A stretch of DNA of 64,000 bases from Acinetobacter wuhouensis (GCF_001696605.3 NZ_CP031716.1:2790001-2854000), one strand, 5' to 3'. Counted from the first letter of the stretch, positions 19,443 through 29,766 are shown. Numbers and translations: made by a program. Notes: generated by a model not told the origin, from the letters alone.

Positions 19443-20141
19443 TTATTGATCAATAATATCAGTACCTTTTGGTGGTACAAAGTTAAATGTCGATGCTGGA
19501 ATTGATGCATTTACATTGACATTGTTAAAACGTACAGTCGTTGTTTGACCCAATGAGTCTTGTAAAATCATCAATGTCGGCGCATTTTTTGCCCCAAAAC
19601 TAATCGTCAAACTTTGGAAAGCACCATCTTTTTGTTTAGGATAAAGCGTGTAATAAGTTTTGCCTGCATTTGGCTGAGTAATACGATATGCCTTTTGAAT
19701 TTGTTGCGCATTTCCACTCAATAATAATGCTGGAGTATTGGCAACCTGCTCATCTAAGCTTTGACGAACTGCTTGCTGCAAGTCTGGATCATAAATCCAC
19801 ACCGTACGACCTGAAGTTACAATGGTTTGTTTTGCAGGTGTTGTAGTTTGCCAAAAGAATTTACCCGGACGTTCAACTTTCATCACACCTTTAAAAGTCT
19901 GATTCATATGTTGAGCTGTTAAACCTTTCTTCTGAGCGACTTTACCTGTTTGCGTCACTTTCGTTGTTTGTTCAAAGTTTGCAGTAAAGCTCTTCACGCC
20001 ACTCAATTGTTTCACCAAGTTCGCAGTCGCTTGTTGCTCCGATGCAGCAGTTGCTGCAAAAACTGTTGTGCTCATCATGACTGGTGCAAGCAAAGCCGCA
20101 CTCATTGCTACTGCACCCATCGTTTTACGAAGCATTTTCAT
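19443..20141 (-). CDS. lolA: outer-membrane lipoprotein carrier LolA
   Basis: This 232-residue periplasmic chaperone carries lipoproteins from the LolCDE exporter to LolB at the outer membrane. A signal peptide (cleavage after about residue 29, VFAA) precedes the unclosed beta-barrel fold: LSGVKSFTANFEQTTK, FKGVMKVERPGKFFWQTTTPAKQTIVTSGRTVWIYDPDLQQAV and the TVRFNNVNVN…FNFVPPKGTDII ending. The insert with KVAQKKG near residues 65-80 lengthens the usual first loop slightly. Monocistronic with its own terminator. Confidence 0.93.
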   Translation of the reverse strand: MKMLRKTMGAVAMSAALLAPVMMSTTVFAATAASEQQATANLVKQLSGVKSFTANFEQTTKVTQTGKVAQKKGLTAQHMNQTFKGVMKVERPGKFFWQTTTPAKQTIVTSGRTVWIYDPDLQQAVRQSLDEQVANTPALLLSGNAQQIQKAYRITQPNAGKTYYTLYPKQKDGAFQSLTISFGAKNAPTLMILQDSLGQTTTVRFNNVNVNASIPASTFNFVPPKGTDIIDQ

Positions 20142-20348
20142 AGGTTCACCTTTTCTATACCTGTACCAAATAAGTCGATACAGTTGTTATTTATTCGATG
20201 ACCTATCTTAAACCAAATTGGGTAGGTAATAATTGAGAAAATAAGAAGTTTTGTATTGTTATTGGATAGAAATGTAGAAAAATATTCATGATGATGGAGA
20301 TTATTTTTCATTGAACGAAGCAAATAAATTTCCAAAACCATAAAAAAA

Positions 20349-20364
20349 CCCGCAATTAAGCGGG
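20349..20364 (-). terminator. terminator after rpmA
   Basis: A GC stem (20349-20353 with 20360-20364) lies between A and T runs just downstream of rpmA; on the minus strand it ends in a T run. Confidence 0.75.
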
Positions 20365-20384
20365 CTTTTTTGAACTCTTAAAGC

Positions 20385-20639
20385 TTACACTTCAACAGAT
20401 ACATAGCGACGGCCAAATTGACCCTTCACTTCAAATTTGATTACGCCGTCAGCAGTAGCAAACAAAGTATGGTCACGACCCATACCTACGTTTGTACCAG
20501 CGTGGAATTCTGTACCACGTTGACGAACGATAATGTTACCAGCAGTCACAGTTTGACCACCGTACATTTTAACACCTAACATTTTAGGATTCGAGTCACG
20601 ACCGTTTTTAGTCGAACCACCGGCTTTTTTAGTTGCCAT
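20385..20639 (-). CDS. rpmA: 50S ribosomal protein L27
   Basis: This 84-residue L27 has the classic N-terminal [24 protein letters not shown] and the [23 protein letters not shown] body. The N-terminal tail reaches the peptidyl-transferase centre. It is 20 bases downstream of rplU in the conserved L21-L27 operon. Confidence 0.98.
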   Translation of the reverse strand: MATKKAGGSTKNGRDSNPKMLGVKMYGGQTVTAGNIIVRQRGTEFHAGTNVGMGRDHTLFATADGVIKFEVKGQFGRRYVSVEV

Positions 20640-20659
20640 GTCTATTTACTCCTAGTGGA

Positions 20660-20971
20660 TTAGCCTGCGATCGCAGTAATTTTCAACTCAGTGAACCATT
20701 GACGGTGACCTTGTTGTTTACGGTAATGTTTACGACGACGCATTTTAACAATACGGATTTTGTCGTGACGACCATGACCAACCACTTCTGCAGTTACTTT
20801 TGCGCCAGCAACAACTGGAGCACCGATTTGAATGCTTTCGCCATTCACAACCATTAATACATCATCAAATGTAATAGTTGCGCCAGTTTCAGCTTTCAAC
20901 AATTCTACTTTAAGGGTTTCACCCTCAACAACACGGTGCTGTTTACCACCGCTTTGGATTACTGCGTACAT
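20660..20971 (-). CDS. rplU: 50S ribosomal protein L21
   Basis: This 103-residue L21 ([18 protein letters not shown]… to [23 protein letters not shown]) binds 23S rRNA. I chose the ATG at 20971, which has a GGAG site six bases upstream; the frame extends four codons further without a better start. It is the first gene of the rplU-rpmA operon and divergent from ispB. Confidence 0.97.
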   Translation of the reverse strand: MYAVIQSGGKQHRVVEGETLKVELLKAETGATITFDDVLMVVNGESIQIGAPVVAGAKVTAEVVGHGRHDKIRIVKMRRRKHYRKQQGHRQWFTELKITAIAG

Positions 20972-21398
20972 AACGTACTCCAACTTGCCCGTGTCGTCGT
21001 GCCGATAAAGGAATATATCGATCTTAAGACGAACGCCACTGGGGGTTATACAAGGGCAAGGATTTTAAGTGATAATGAATTAAACAACAAGTCATTTCCA
21101 TCAAATATTACGTTTGTATGCAAATTAATCTAAATATTATTTATTTTTTAAGATTGAGTCACTGAATATATGAAAAAAATTCTTAAAACACGCTTAAATT
21201 GAAATAGATTTTTAAATCAAATCCGCTACTATGTAGCGCATAAGAAAGATGACTTGAATGTTTGTTGTTTTATCTTTTTGGACAAATAAAACGCAAATCA
21301 TTAAGATTCAGGCACGATGTCTGCTTTCTATGGCAACATTCATCCATGTTAATTGTTACACTAGTCAGATAAACGCATTTGCATGAGGCTCCCACCCT
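20972..21398. promoter_or_regulatory. divergent intergenic region rplU / ispB
   Basis: These roughly 430 bases without a gene must hold the promoters of the ribosomal operon and of ispB. It is AT-rich. I see no clear hairpin leader or long ORF, and no confident -35/-10 pair. Confidence 0.35.
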
Positions 21399-22382
21399 AT
21401 GACCATCGACTTTAAGCAAGATATTCTCGCGCCTGTCGCTACAGACTTTGCAGCGATGGACAAGTTTATTAATGAAGGGATCACTTCAAAAGTCGCTTTA
21501 GTCATGGCAGTCAGTAAGCATGTAGTAGAAGCTGGCGGAAAACGCATGCGTCCGATCATGTGTTTACTTGCAGCAAAAGCTTGTGGCGCAACTGATGCAC
21601 AAATGGAACCCTACCGTAAGCTGGCTGCGATTATCGAAATGCTACACACCGCAACTTTGGTGCATGATGATGTTGTCGATGAATCTGGTTTACGTCGTGG
21701 TCGTCCTACAGCAAATGCAACATGGAACAATCAAACAGCAGTTTTGGTCGGTGACTTTTTAATTTCACGTGCTTTCGATCTTTTAGTAGACCTCGACAAT
21801 ATGGTTTTACTCAAAGACTTCTCGACAGGAACCTGTGAAATTGCCGAAGGTGAAGTTTTACAACTTCAAGCCCAACATCAGCCTGAAACCACTGAACAAA
21901 CTTACCTCGATATTATTCATGGTAAAACTTCTCGTTTATTTGAGCTTGCAACAGAAGGCGCGGCAATCATTGCTGGAAAACCAGAGTATCGTGAGCCGAT
22001 GCGTTTGTTTGCGGGACACTTTGGAAATGCCTTCCAAATTATTGACGATATTTTAGATTACACTTCCGATGCTGAAACATTAGGTAAAAATATCGGTGAT
22101 GATTTGATGGAAGGAAAACCGACTTTGCCGTTAATCTCTGCTTTAGCCAATACGCAAGGTGAAGAACACGAAATCATTCGTAAAAGCATTGCGACAGGCG
22201 GTACAGCAGATTTGGAACGTGTCATTCAGATTGTACAAAGCTCTGGTGCTTTGGAATATTGTAGCCAACGTGCAACCGAAGAAACTGAGGCTGCGTTACA
22301 AGCTTTAAACCATTTACCTGACTCTGCATACCGTCAAGCATTGTATAATTTAGCGAAACTTGCGTTACATCGCCTTCAATAA
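21399..22382 (+). CDS. ispB: octaprenyl diphosphate synthase / polyprenyl synthetase
   Basis: This 327-residue trans-prenyltransferase extends farnesyl diphosphate with IPP to make the ubiquinone side chain. The two Asp-rich motifs are present: DDVVD at about residues 90-94 in LVHDDVVDESGLRRGRP and DDILD at 216-220. The divergent rplU-rpmA arrangement with ispB is the common proteobacterial one. The exact chain length (C40 or C45) cannot be read from sequence; Acinetobacter makes mainly ubiquinone-9. Confidence 0.93.
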   Translation: MTIDFKQDILAPVATDFAAMDKFINEGITSKVALVMAVSKHVVEAGGKRMRPIMCLLAAKACGATDAQMEPYRKLAAIIEMLHTATLVHDDVVDESGLRRGRPTANATWNNQTAVLVGDFLISRAFDLLVDLDNMVLLKDFSTGTCEIAEGEVLQLQAQHQPETTEQTYLDIIHGKTSRLFELATEGAAIIAGKPEYREPMRLFAGHFGNAFQIIDDILDYTSDAETLGKNIGDDLMEGKPTLPLISALANTQGEEHEIIRKSIATGGTADLERVIQIVQSSGALEYCSQRATEETEAALQALNHLPDSAYRQALYNLAKLALHRLQ

Positions 22383-22412
22383 ATATACATATCTCCCATT
22401 TTATAAGTGCTT

Positions 22413-24461
22413 ATGCAGATACAATTTAATGATCTTTTTCTCCTCATGCAGGAACAGCTTGATAATTTAAAGGCTGTTCCTGAAGCCAGTATTCTGATTG
22501 AACTGGTCAACCGAATCAGACCTAGTGATACTCATGATATTGAAGAAATAAAAAATAAATTTAATGCTTTAATCCGAGCCTTATTGATTACACCTAATGC
22601 AACATCTGCATTTCAAGGTTACTTACTGCGACTCATTAATCATTATAAGCAAGCAAGCTTATATGCTGACAGTGGCATTTTATCTTTAGATGGTTTTTGG
22701 AATCAGCTCGGACAAAGGCTTGGCGCTCATTTTCTACCACTACTCGTCGACGAATCTGAACTTAAAGATTTAGTCAGTAAAGTTTTTTATCAGCGTAGTG
22801 ATAAATACTGGCTCGATAATATTGAAGATTCGCAATGGATTGAATTTTTCAAGTTACTGAATCAAGGCTTGAACTATGAAAATGAAAAGCTCGGTATCAA
22901 AAGAGAAATTGTCAAAGCGATTACTGTTTTATCCTATCGTATCAGTGGTATTGGCTTATATCCTGAATTTATTAATGCCTATCCTGAACTTCAAGAATAC
23001 GAATCACCTTTCTTGGTACAAAACCGTGAAATTGTCGAATTTATAGAAACCTATAAGAAAAAACATCGACATGATCCTGATTTCAATCTTGTCCCTGATG
23101 CTGATCAAGCTTTGGTCATGATTGAACAATGTCGCGCTGTTGTTTTAAAAATTCGCCGTGCAACAAAACGTATTGGCGTGAGTCTAAGTCTCACCTATCT
23201 ATTGTCACTGCTTGAACAATGTCTAGACCGCATTGAGTTATTGCTAAATCTCCTAGTTGAAGAAAACCTAATTCGTTTTCAACTTTGTGGTGAACTACTC
23301 ACTGAATTGGTTTATGCCCACTATAGTGAAACCAGTGTTCGCGACTTACTGAAAACCAATAGTGAACTGATCGCCTTACAAGTCACGGAGAATGCGAGTA
23401 AAACGGGTGAGCACTATGTGAGTACAGATAAAAAAGGCTTTTTAGGTATGTTTCAGGCAGCAGCGGGTGCTGGTGTCATCATTGCCACAATGGCTACCAT
23501 TAAAATTCTTTTTTCTCGTTTAGCACTCGCCCCATTTTTACATGCATTTTTTTATAGTATGAATTACTCATTGGGATTCATGCTAATTCATGTTTTGCAC
23601 TTCACTGTTGCAACAAAACAGCCTGCAATGACTGCTGCTGCACTTGCTTCCACTGTACAGCATCAAAAAGGGTCTAAAACTGCGCAAATTGCAGAACTTG
23701 CGGGTTTGATTATCAATATTATCCGTACTCAGTTCATTGCAATTTTGGGAAATATTTCGATTGCAATTCCAACAGCAGGATTAATTACGTTTTTATGGCA
23801 ACTGACCACCCATGAACCATTATTGACGCATGCCAAAGCCAATGCCTTATTGCATAGTTTAAATCCATTCACATCACTGGCGATTCCACATGCTGCCATT
23901 GCAGGTATTTGTTTATTTTTATCGGGATTAATTGCGGGATATTTCGACAATATGGCAGTGTACCGTAAAGTTGGTGCACGTTTAAAAGCCCATGTAAAAT
24001 TGAAAAAAATCATGGGCCCTGAAAAACTTGAAAAATTTGCGAATTATATCGAAAGAAATTTAGGTGCTTTAGCGGGTAATTTTCTCTTCGGTATCATGCT
24101 CGGAAGTATGGGAACTATCGGATTTATATTAGGATTACCTTTAGACATTCGCCATATTGCCTTCGCCTCAGCAAACTTTATTCAAGGTCTGATGTGCGTC
24201 AATGGCTCACCAGATATTGGTTTAATCATTGTGTCATTTATCGGTGTGCTTGCTATAGGTATTACTAACTTATTTGTCAGCTTTACCCTCACCATCATTG
24301 TGGCACTTCGTGCACGCCAAGTTCGTTTCTCTCAGTGGAAACCTCTTGCAAAACTGATATTTACACATTTCTCAACTCGCCCAATGGATTTTTTCTGGCC
24401 ACCGAAACAGCCTTTGCAGCTTGAAGATGAGAACCATTTTCACAAAAAGCTAAAACATTGA
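22413..24461 (+). CDS. Gcr-type putative site-specific recombinase (membrane protein)
   Basis: This is a protein of about 682 residues. A helical soluble N-terminal half (about 1-340) is followed by a C-terminal half with six or more hydrophobic segments (for example ALAPFLHAFFYSMNYSLGFMLIHVLHF and NISIAIPTAGLITFLWQL). This matches the family annotated as 'site-specific recombinase' after gonococcal Gcr (PF10136). The membrane topology makes a recombinase activity doubtful; the real function is unknown. Start is ATG at 22413, with a GTG two codons earlier. It lies 30 bases downstream of ispB, probably in the same transcript. Confidence 0.75.
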   Translation: MQIQFNDLFLLMQEQLDNLKAVPEASILIELVNRIRPSDTHDIEEIKNKFNALIRALLITPNATSAFQGYLLRLINHYKQASLYADSGILSLDGFWNQLGQRLGAHFLPLLVDESELKDLVSKVFYQRSDKYWLDNIEDSQWIEFFKLLNQGLNYENEKLGIKREIVKAITVLSYRISGIGLYPEFINAYPELQEYESPFLVQNREIVEFIETYKKKHRHDPDFNLVPDADQALVMIEQCRAVVLKIRRATKRIGVSLSLTYLLSLLEQCLDRIELLLNLLVEENLIRFQLCGELLTELVYAHYSETSVRDLLKTNSELIALQVTENASKTGEHYVSTDKKGFLGMFQAAAGAGVIIATMATIKILFSRLALAPFLHAFFYSMNYSLGFMLIHVLHFTVATKQPAMTAAALASTVQHQKGSKTAQIAELAGLIINIIRTQFIAILGNISIAIPTAGLITFLWQLTTHEPLLTHAKANALLHSLNPFTSLAIPHAAIAGICLFLSGLIAGYFDNMAVYRKVGARLKAHVKLKKIMGPEKLEKFANYIERNLGALAGNFLFGIMLGSMGTIGFILGLPLDIRHIAFASANFIQGLMCVNGSPDIGLIIVSFIGVLAIGITNLFVSFTLTIIVALRARQVRFSQWKPLAKLIFTHFSTRPMDFFWPPKQPLQLEDENHFHKKLKH

Positions 24462-24546
24462 GACTAATTGTTATTTTTTGTTCAAATTCTTATTTTTTTT
24501 GCAAAAAGAAATTAGTATAAATTACCTAAATCTACTCACTTGAAAA

Positions 24547-24570
24547 AAAGTGTACTGACTAGTACACTTT
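24547..24570 (+). terminator. hairpin between the recombinase-like gene and PAP2
   Basis: A perfect 10-bp inverted repeat (24547-24556 with 24561-24570) with a GACT loop lies between the two genes. No strong T run on the plus side. Confidence 0.5.
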
Positions 24571-24622
24571 AGTGCATTAATTAAACTTAACGTGCGCGAT
24601 TAATATACTCATAGGTTGTGAT

Positions 24623-25261
24623 ATGCCTTATGTATTGCTCTTTATTGGCTGTGTAGGTTTTCTTATTGGGGGTATTGGTTTAAATATTGACCAAATACAA
24701 CATTTTGATTTCAATAGTGTTGTATGGATGAGTACACACCGTTTAGAGGCTTTAAATGGTATCACACTCGCCCTCTCCTATTTAGGCGGCTTACCGTCTA
24801 TGATCGTGATAACTGGGCTATGTAGCATATATTTCATACGCCAAAAACAGTACGCAAATATACTGATGATGAGTTTGGGCTTACTCGGTGCTTCAATAAT
24901 AGGTTGGATTTTAAAATACCTAGTCGACCGACCAAGACCAGATGAAGTCTTCCAAATAGTGAAAACTTATGGAGCTTCATTTCCCAGTGCTCACAGTATT
25001 TATGCAGCCGTTTTGTGTTGTTCGATTATGTTTATTTTTCAAAAACATCAGCAAGTTAAACTTATATACTTAATGGGGTTTTTGTGGTTTTTTAGTATGG
25101 GAATCTCTCGTGTATATCTGGGAGCACATTTCCCTACAGATGTATTCGCAGGTTGGGGCATAGGTTTTATTTGGGCTGCAATGATATGGCTCATCCTATC
25201 TTCAGCAACGTTAAGTCGGAACAAAATATTTTTAGATAAAAATCTAAACGAGGTGGAATAA
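24623..25261 (+). CDS. PAP2 family membrane phosphatase
   Basis: This 212-residue integral membrane protein has about six helices and the three acid-phosphatase signatures: KYLVDRPRP (KX6RP), FPSAHS (PSGH with Ala for Gly) and SRVYLGAHFPTD (SRX5HX3D). It probably dephosphorylates a lipid such as phosphatidic acid, phosphatidylglycerophosphate or undecaprenyl diphosphate. Its stop codon shares one base with the adeI start (TAATG). A PAP2 gene directly in front of adeIJK is the known Acinetobacter arrangement, so it is co-transcribed with the pump. Confidence 0.87.
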   Translation: MPYVLLFIGCVGFLIGGIGLNIDQIQHFDFNSVVWMSTHRLEALNGITLALSYLGGLPSMIVITGLCSIYFIRQKQYANILMMSLGLLGASIIGWILKYLVDRPRPDEVFQIVKTYGASFPSAHSIYAAVLCCSIMFIFQKHQQVKLIYLMGFLWFFSMGISRVYLGAHFPTDVFAGWGIGFIWAAMIWLILSSATLSRNKIFLDKNLNEVE

Positions 25262-26535
25262 TGATGTCGGCAAAGCTTTGGGCACCTGCCCTTACTGCTT
25301 GTGCTCTAGCAACGAGTATTGCACTTGTAGGTTGTAGCAAAGATCCAAAAGCAGCACAAGAAGGTGGTGCTGCTGCCCAAAAAATGCCGCCGACTGAAGT
25401 TGGTGTCATTGTTGCTCAACCACAAAGCGTGGAACAAACTGTAGAACTTTCAGGTCGTACGTCTGCGTACCAAATCTCTGAAGTTCGTCCACAAACCAGC
25501 GGTGTGATTTTAAAACGCTTGTTTAGTGAAGGCAGTTTTGTACGTGAAGGTCAACCGCTTTATGAAATTGACTCAAGTACCAACCGTGCAAACTTAGACA
25601 GCGCAAAAGCAGCTTTAGTACGTCAGCAAGCAAACTTAAATGCTTTGCAAGTTAAGGCAAATCGTTATCGTCAGCTTGTCGGCATCAATGCTGTTTCTAA
25701 GCAAGAATATGATGATTTAGTCGCACAAATTAAATTGGCAGAAGCAGATATCGCTGCGTCAAATGCTGCAGTTAAAAATGCACAAATTGACTTAGGCTAT
25801 TCAACTGTTCGCTCACCGATTTCTGGTCAATCTGGTCGTTCTAGTGTGACTGCTGGTGCATTAGTGACTGCAAGTCAAAGTAACGCATTGGTCACCATTC
25901 AACAACTTGATCCAATCTATGTTGATATTAACCAATCAAGTGCTGAGTTATTACGTTTACGTCAACAGCTTGCAAAAGGCAGTATTGACCGTAGTAATAA
26001 CACTAAAGTTCGCTTAAAACTTGAAGATGGTAGCACTTACCCTGTAGAAGGCAACCTCGCATTCTCTGATGCCAGTGTAAATCCTGATACAGGTTCTGTG
26101 ACGTTACGTGCTGTATTTTCTAACCCGAACCATTTATTGCTTCCTGGTATGTTTGCCAACGCGCAAATCGTACAAGGTGTGATTCCAAATGCTTATTTGA
26201 TTCCACAAGCTGCGATTACACGTACGCCTACAGGTCAAGCAATGGCAATGCTCGTCAATGCTAAAGGTGCTGTTGAAGCTCGTCCTGTGACAACTGTAGG
26301 TGTTCAAGGTCAAAACTGGATTGTAACTGAAGGTCTAGCAACTGGTGATAAAGTCATCGTTGACGGTATTGCCAAAGTTAAACCTGAACAACAAGTTGTT
26401 GCTAAACCTTATCAGCCACAAGCTGCTGCACCTCAAGGGGCAACACCAGCTGCGGCTCAACAAAAAACAGGTGGAGCAGCCCAACCTGCTCAGCAAGATA
26501 AAGCAACTGAACAAAAAGCTACTTCAAATGCATAA
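25261..26535 (+). CDS. adeI: RND efflux periplasmic adaptor AdeI
   Basis: This 424-residue membrane-fusion lipoprotein has a signal ending in the lipobox LVGC (Cys near residue 22). A biotinyl-lipoyl-like domain, a helical hairpin (about residues 105-175: ANLNALQVKANRYRQLVG…), a beta-barrel and a membrane-proximal domain follow. The C-terminus is a Gln/Ala-rich low-complexity tail. It links the AdeJ pump to the AdeK channel. A GAGGTGG site lies just upstream inside the PAP2 gene end. In A. baumannii this operon is repressed by AdeN, which is not in this window. Confidence 0.93.
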   Translation: MMSAKLWAPALTACALATSIALVGCSKDPKAAQEGGAAAQKMPPTEVGVIVAQPQSVEQTVELSGRTSAYQISEVRPQTSGVILKRLFSEGSFVREGQPLYEIDSSTNRANLDSAKAALVRQQANLNALQVKANRYRQLVGINAVSKQEYDDLVAQIKLAEADIAASNAAVKNAQIDLGYSTVRSPISGQSGRSSVTAGALVTASQSNALVTIQQLDPIYVDINQSSAELLRLRQQLAKGSIDRSNNTKVRLKLEDGSTYPVEGNLAFSDASVNPDTGSVTLRAVFSNPNHLLLPGMFANAQIVQGVIPNAYLIPQAAITRTPTGQAMAMLVNAKGAVEARPVTTVGVQGQNWIVTEGLATGDKVIVDGIAKVKPEQQVVAKPYQPQAAAPQGATPAAAQQKTGGAAQPAQQDKATEQKATSNA

Positions 26536-26547
26536 GGGGTAGACTCA

Positions 26548-29500
26548 ATGGCTCAATTTTTTATTCATCGCCCGATCTTTGCATGGGTGATTGCACTGGT
26601 CATTATGTTAGCGGGGATTCTCACGCTGACGAAAATGCCTATTGCACAATATCCGACGATTGCACCACCGACAGTTACAATTTCTGCAACTTATCCAGGT
26701 GCATCAGCATCTACTGTTGAAAACACAGTAACGCAAATCATTGAACAGCAAATGAATGGTTTGGATGGCTTACGTTATATTTCGTCAAACAGTGCGGGGA
26801 ACGGTCAAGCTTCAATCCAATTAAACTTTGAACAAGGTGTTGATCCAGATATCGCACAGGTTCAAGTACAAAATAAATTGCAATCAGCAACTGCACTTTT
26901 ACCAGAAGACGTACAACGTCAAGGTGTAAAAGTAACTAAGTCTGGTGCAAGCTTTTTACAAGTCTTAGCGTTCTATTCTGAATCAGATAGTTTGTCTGCA
27001 GATGACATTAAAGATTATGTGAACTCAAATATTTCTGAACCTTTAAGTCGTGTTGCTGGTGTAGGTGAAGTCCAAGTATTCGGTGGTTCTTATGCCATGC
27101 GTATTTGGTTAGATCCTGCCAAATTAACTAGCTTAGGTATCACTCCAAGTGATGTTGCAGCTGCAATTCGTGCACAGAACTCTCAAGTTGCTGTGGGTCA
27201 GTTAGGTGGTGCGCCATCTATCGAAGGACAAGTACTGAATGCAACTGTGAATGCACAGAGTATGTTGACCACACCTGAACAGTTCAAAAACATCTTCCTA
27301 CGTAACACCAGTGATGGTGCACAAGTCCGTTTAGGTGATGTTGCACGTGTTGAATTAGGTGCGGATACCTATCAGTTTGATTCTAAATTCAACGGCAAAC
27401 CTGCGGGTGGTGTTGCAATTAAACTTGCGACAGGTGCCAATGCCTTAGATACATCAGAAGCTGTTGAAGCACGCATGGTTGAATTGCGTAAAAACTACCC
27501 AACAGGGATGAAAGATAAACTCGCATTTGATACAACACCATTTATCAAAATTTCAATTGAAAGTGTGGTACACACACTGATTGAAGCGATTATTCTTGTA
27601 TTCTTTGTCATGTTCTTGTTCTTACAGAACTGGCGTGCAACCATTATTCCAACGATGGCTGTACCTGTTGTCGTATTGGGTACTTTTGCAATCATTAATA
27701 TTTTTGGTTTCTCGATCAACACCCTCACCATGTTTGCTATGGTCTTGGCGATCGGTCTCTTGGTGGACGATGCCATTGTTGTGGTGGAGAACGTTGAACG
27801 GGTGATGCAAGAGGATCATTTAGATCCAGTTGCAGCAACAGAACTTTCGATGAAGCAGATTACAGGTGCCTTGATTGGTATGACATCTGTTTTGACTGCG
27901 GTATTCGTTCCAATGTCATTCTTTGGAGGAACGACTGGGGTTATTTACCGTCAGTTCTCGATCACTCTCGTGACAGCAATGGTCTTATCTTTGGTTGTAG
28001 CGGTGACCTTTACCCCTGCGCTATGTGCAACCATTTTAAAACAGCACGATCCAAATAAAAAACCAAGCAATAATATCTTTGCACGTTTCTTCCGTTGGTT
28101 TAATGCTGCCTTTGATCGTACTGCAGAGAAGTATCAAACGGGTGTTAATTTCATGACACATCATAAACTGTTCTCTGGAATTGTTTATGCTGCTGTAATT
28201 GGCGTATTGGTTGTATTGTTTAAAATGTTACCTTCGTCTTTCTTACCAGAAGAAGACCAAGGTGTGGTGATGACACTAGTTCAATTACCACCAAATGCAA
28301 CCTTAGACCGTACAGACAAAGTCATTAACACGATGACGCACTATTTCATGGAAAATGAAAAAGCCTCTGTGGAATCTGTGTTTAGTGTTTCTGGTTTCTC
28401 ATTTACAGGTATTGGTCAAAATGCTGGTCTTGCGTTTGTAAAATTAAAAGACTGGGAAAAACGTACTACCCCTGAGCAACAAATCGGTAGCCTGATCCAA
28501 CGTGGTATGGCGCTGAATATGATTGCAAAAGATGCATCGTATGTTATGCCGCTGCAATTACCTGCAATGCCTGAATTAGGCGTAACTGCTGGCTTTAACT
28601 TCCAGTTAAAAGCATCTGCAGGTCAAAGCCATGAACAACTTCTCGCTGCACGTAATACCATTTTAGGTCTAGCTGCTCAAGACAAACGTCTTGCAGGTGT
28701 ACGTCCAAATGGTCAAGAAGATACACCTCAATACCAAATTAACATTGATCAAGCGCAAGCTGGAGCAATGGGTGTCAGTATTGCGGACATCAACTCAACC
28801 ATGAGCATGGCTTGGGGTGGTTCATATATCAACGACTTCATCGATCGTGGTCGTGTGAAAAAAGTCTATGTTCAAGGTGAAGCGCATGCACGTATGATGC
28901 CTGAAGACTTGAACAAGTGGTATGTACGTAATAACAAAGGTGAAATGATTCCATTCTCTAGTTTTGCAACTGGAACATGGACTTATGGTTCACCACGTTT
29001 AGAGCGTTATAATGGTATTGCCTCAATGAACATCCAAGGCTCACCTGCACCAGGTACGAGCTCTGGTGATGCGATGCTTGCGATGGAAGAAATCGTTGCA
29101 AAACTACCATCAATGGGCTTACAAGGCTTTGACTATGAATGGACAGGTCTATCGTTAGAAGAACGTGAATCTGGCTCACAAGCGCCATTCTTATATGCCC
29201 TTTCATTATTGATCGTATTCCTCTGTCTTGCTGCACTCTATGAAAGCTGGTCAGTACCCTTCTCGATCCTATTGGTTGTACCTCTAGGTGTAGTTGGTGC
29301 GATCATATTAACCATGTTTGGGCACACAGGTTTATTTGGTGGAATTACCTTGTTTGGTCGGACTTATTTTGCACCTGATGCAAATCTATCCAACAACATC
29401 TATTTCCAAGTTGCACTTATTGCTGTGATCGGTTTGTCAGCAAAAAATGCGATTTTGATTGTAGAATTTGCCAAAGAACTGCAAGAGAAAGGCGAAAGTC

Positions 29501-29766
29501 TATTTGATGCTACTTTACATGCAGCAAAAATGCGTTTACGTCCAATCATTATGACCACATTGGCATTTGGTTTTGGTGTATTACCATTAGCATTATCAAA
29601 TGGTGCAGGTGCAGGTAGTCAACACTCAGTTGGTTATGGTGTATTGGGTGGTGTAATCACCTCAACACTATTGGGTATTTTCTTTATTCCTGTATTCTTC
29701 GTGTGGGTACGTAGTATCTTTAAATATAAACCTAAAAATCAAAATCTTCAGGAGCATAAATCGTGA
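26548..29766 (+). CDS. adeJ: RND multidrug efflux pump AdeJ
   Basis: This is a 1072-residue HAE1-family inner-membrane proton/drug antiporter. It has 12 transmembrane helices, two large periplasmic loops, and the conserved LAIGLLVDDAIVVVENVERVM helix 4 with the paired Asp residues of the proton relay. It closely matches the A. baumannii AdeJ sequence as I recall it, including the EHKS ending. It is about 14 residues longer, due to an insertion before the NLSNNIYFQV segment in the second half. It exports many antibiotics, dyes and detergents with AdeI and AdeK. Confidence 0.95.
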   Translation: MAQFFIHRPIFAWVIALVIMLAGILTLTKMPIAQYPTIAPPTVTISATYPGASASTVENTVTQIIEQQMNGLDGLRYISSNSAGNGQASIQLNFEQGVDPDIAQVQVQNKLQSATALLPEDVQRQGVKVTKSGASFLQVLAFYSESDSLSADDIKDYVNSNISEPLSRVAGVGEVQVFGGSYAMRIWLDPAKLTSLGITPSDVAAAIRAQNSQVAVGQLGGAPSIEGQVLNATVNAQSMLTTPEQFKNIFLRNTSDGAQVRLGDVARVELGADTYQFDSKFNGKPAGGVAIKLATGANALDTSEAVEARMVELRKNYPTGMKDKLAFDTTPFIKISIESVVHTLIEAIILVFFVMFLFLQNWRATIIPTMAVPVVVLGTFAIINIFGFSINTLTMFAMVLAIGLLVDDAIVVVENVERVMQEDHLDPVAATELSMKQITGALIGMTSVLTAVFVPMSFFGGTTGVIYRQFSITLVTAMVLSLVVAVTFTPALCATILKQHDPNKKPSNNIFARFFRWFNAAFDRTAEKYQTGVNFMTHHKLFSGIVYAAVIGVLVVLFKMLPSSFLPEEDQGVVMTLVQLPPNATLDRTDKVINTMTHYFMENEKASVESVFSVSGFSFTGIGQNAGLAFVKLKDWEKRTTPEQQIGSLIQRGMALNMIAKDASYVMPLQLPAMPELGVTAGFNFQLKASAGQSHEQLLAARNTILGLAAQDKRLAGVRPNGQEDTPQYQINIDQAQAGAMGVSIADINSTMSMAWGGSYINDFIDRGRVKKVYVQGEAHARMMPEDLNKWYVRNNKGEMIPFSSFATGTWTYGSPRLERYNGIASMNIQGSPAPGTSSGDAMLAMEEIVAKLPSMGLQGFDYEWTGLSLEERESGSQAPFLYALSLLIVFLCLAALYESWSVPFSILLVVPLGVVGAIILTMFGHTGLFGGITLFGRTYFAPDANLSNNIYFQVALIAVIGLSAKNAILIVEFAKELQEKGESLFDATLHAAKMRLRPIIMTTLAFGFGVLPLALSNGAGAGSQHSVGYGVLGGVITSTLLGIFFIPVFFVWVRSIFKYKPKNQNLQEHKS

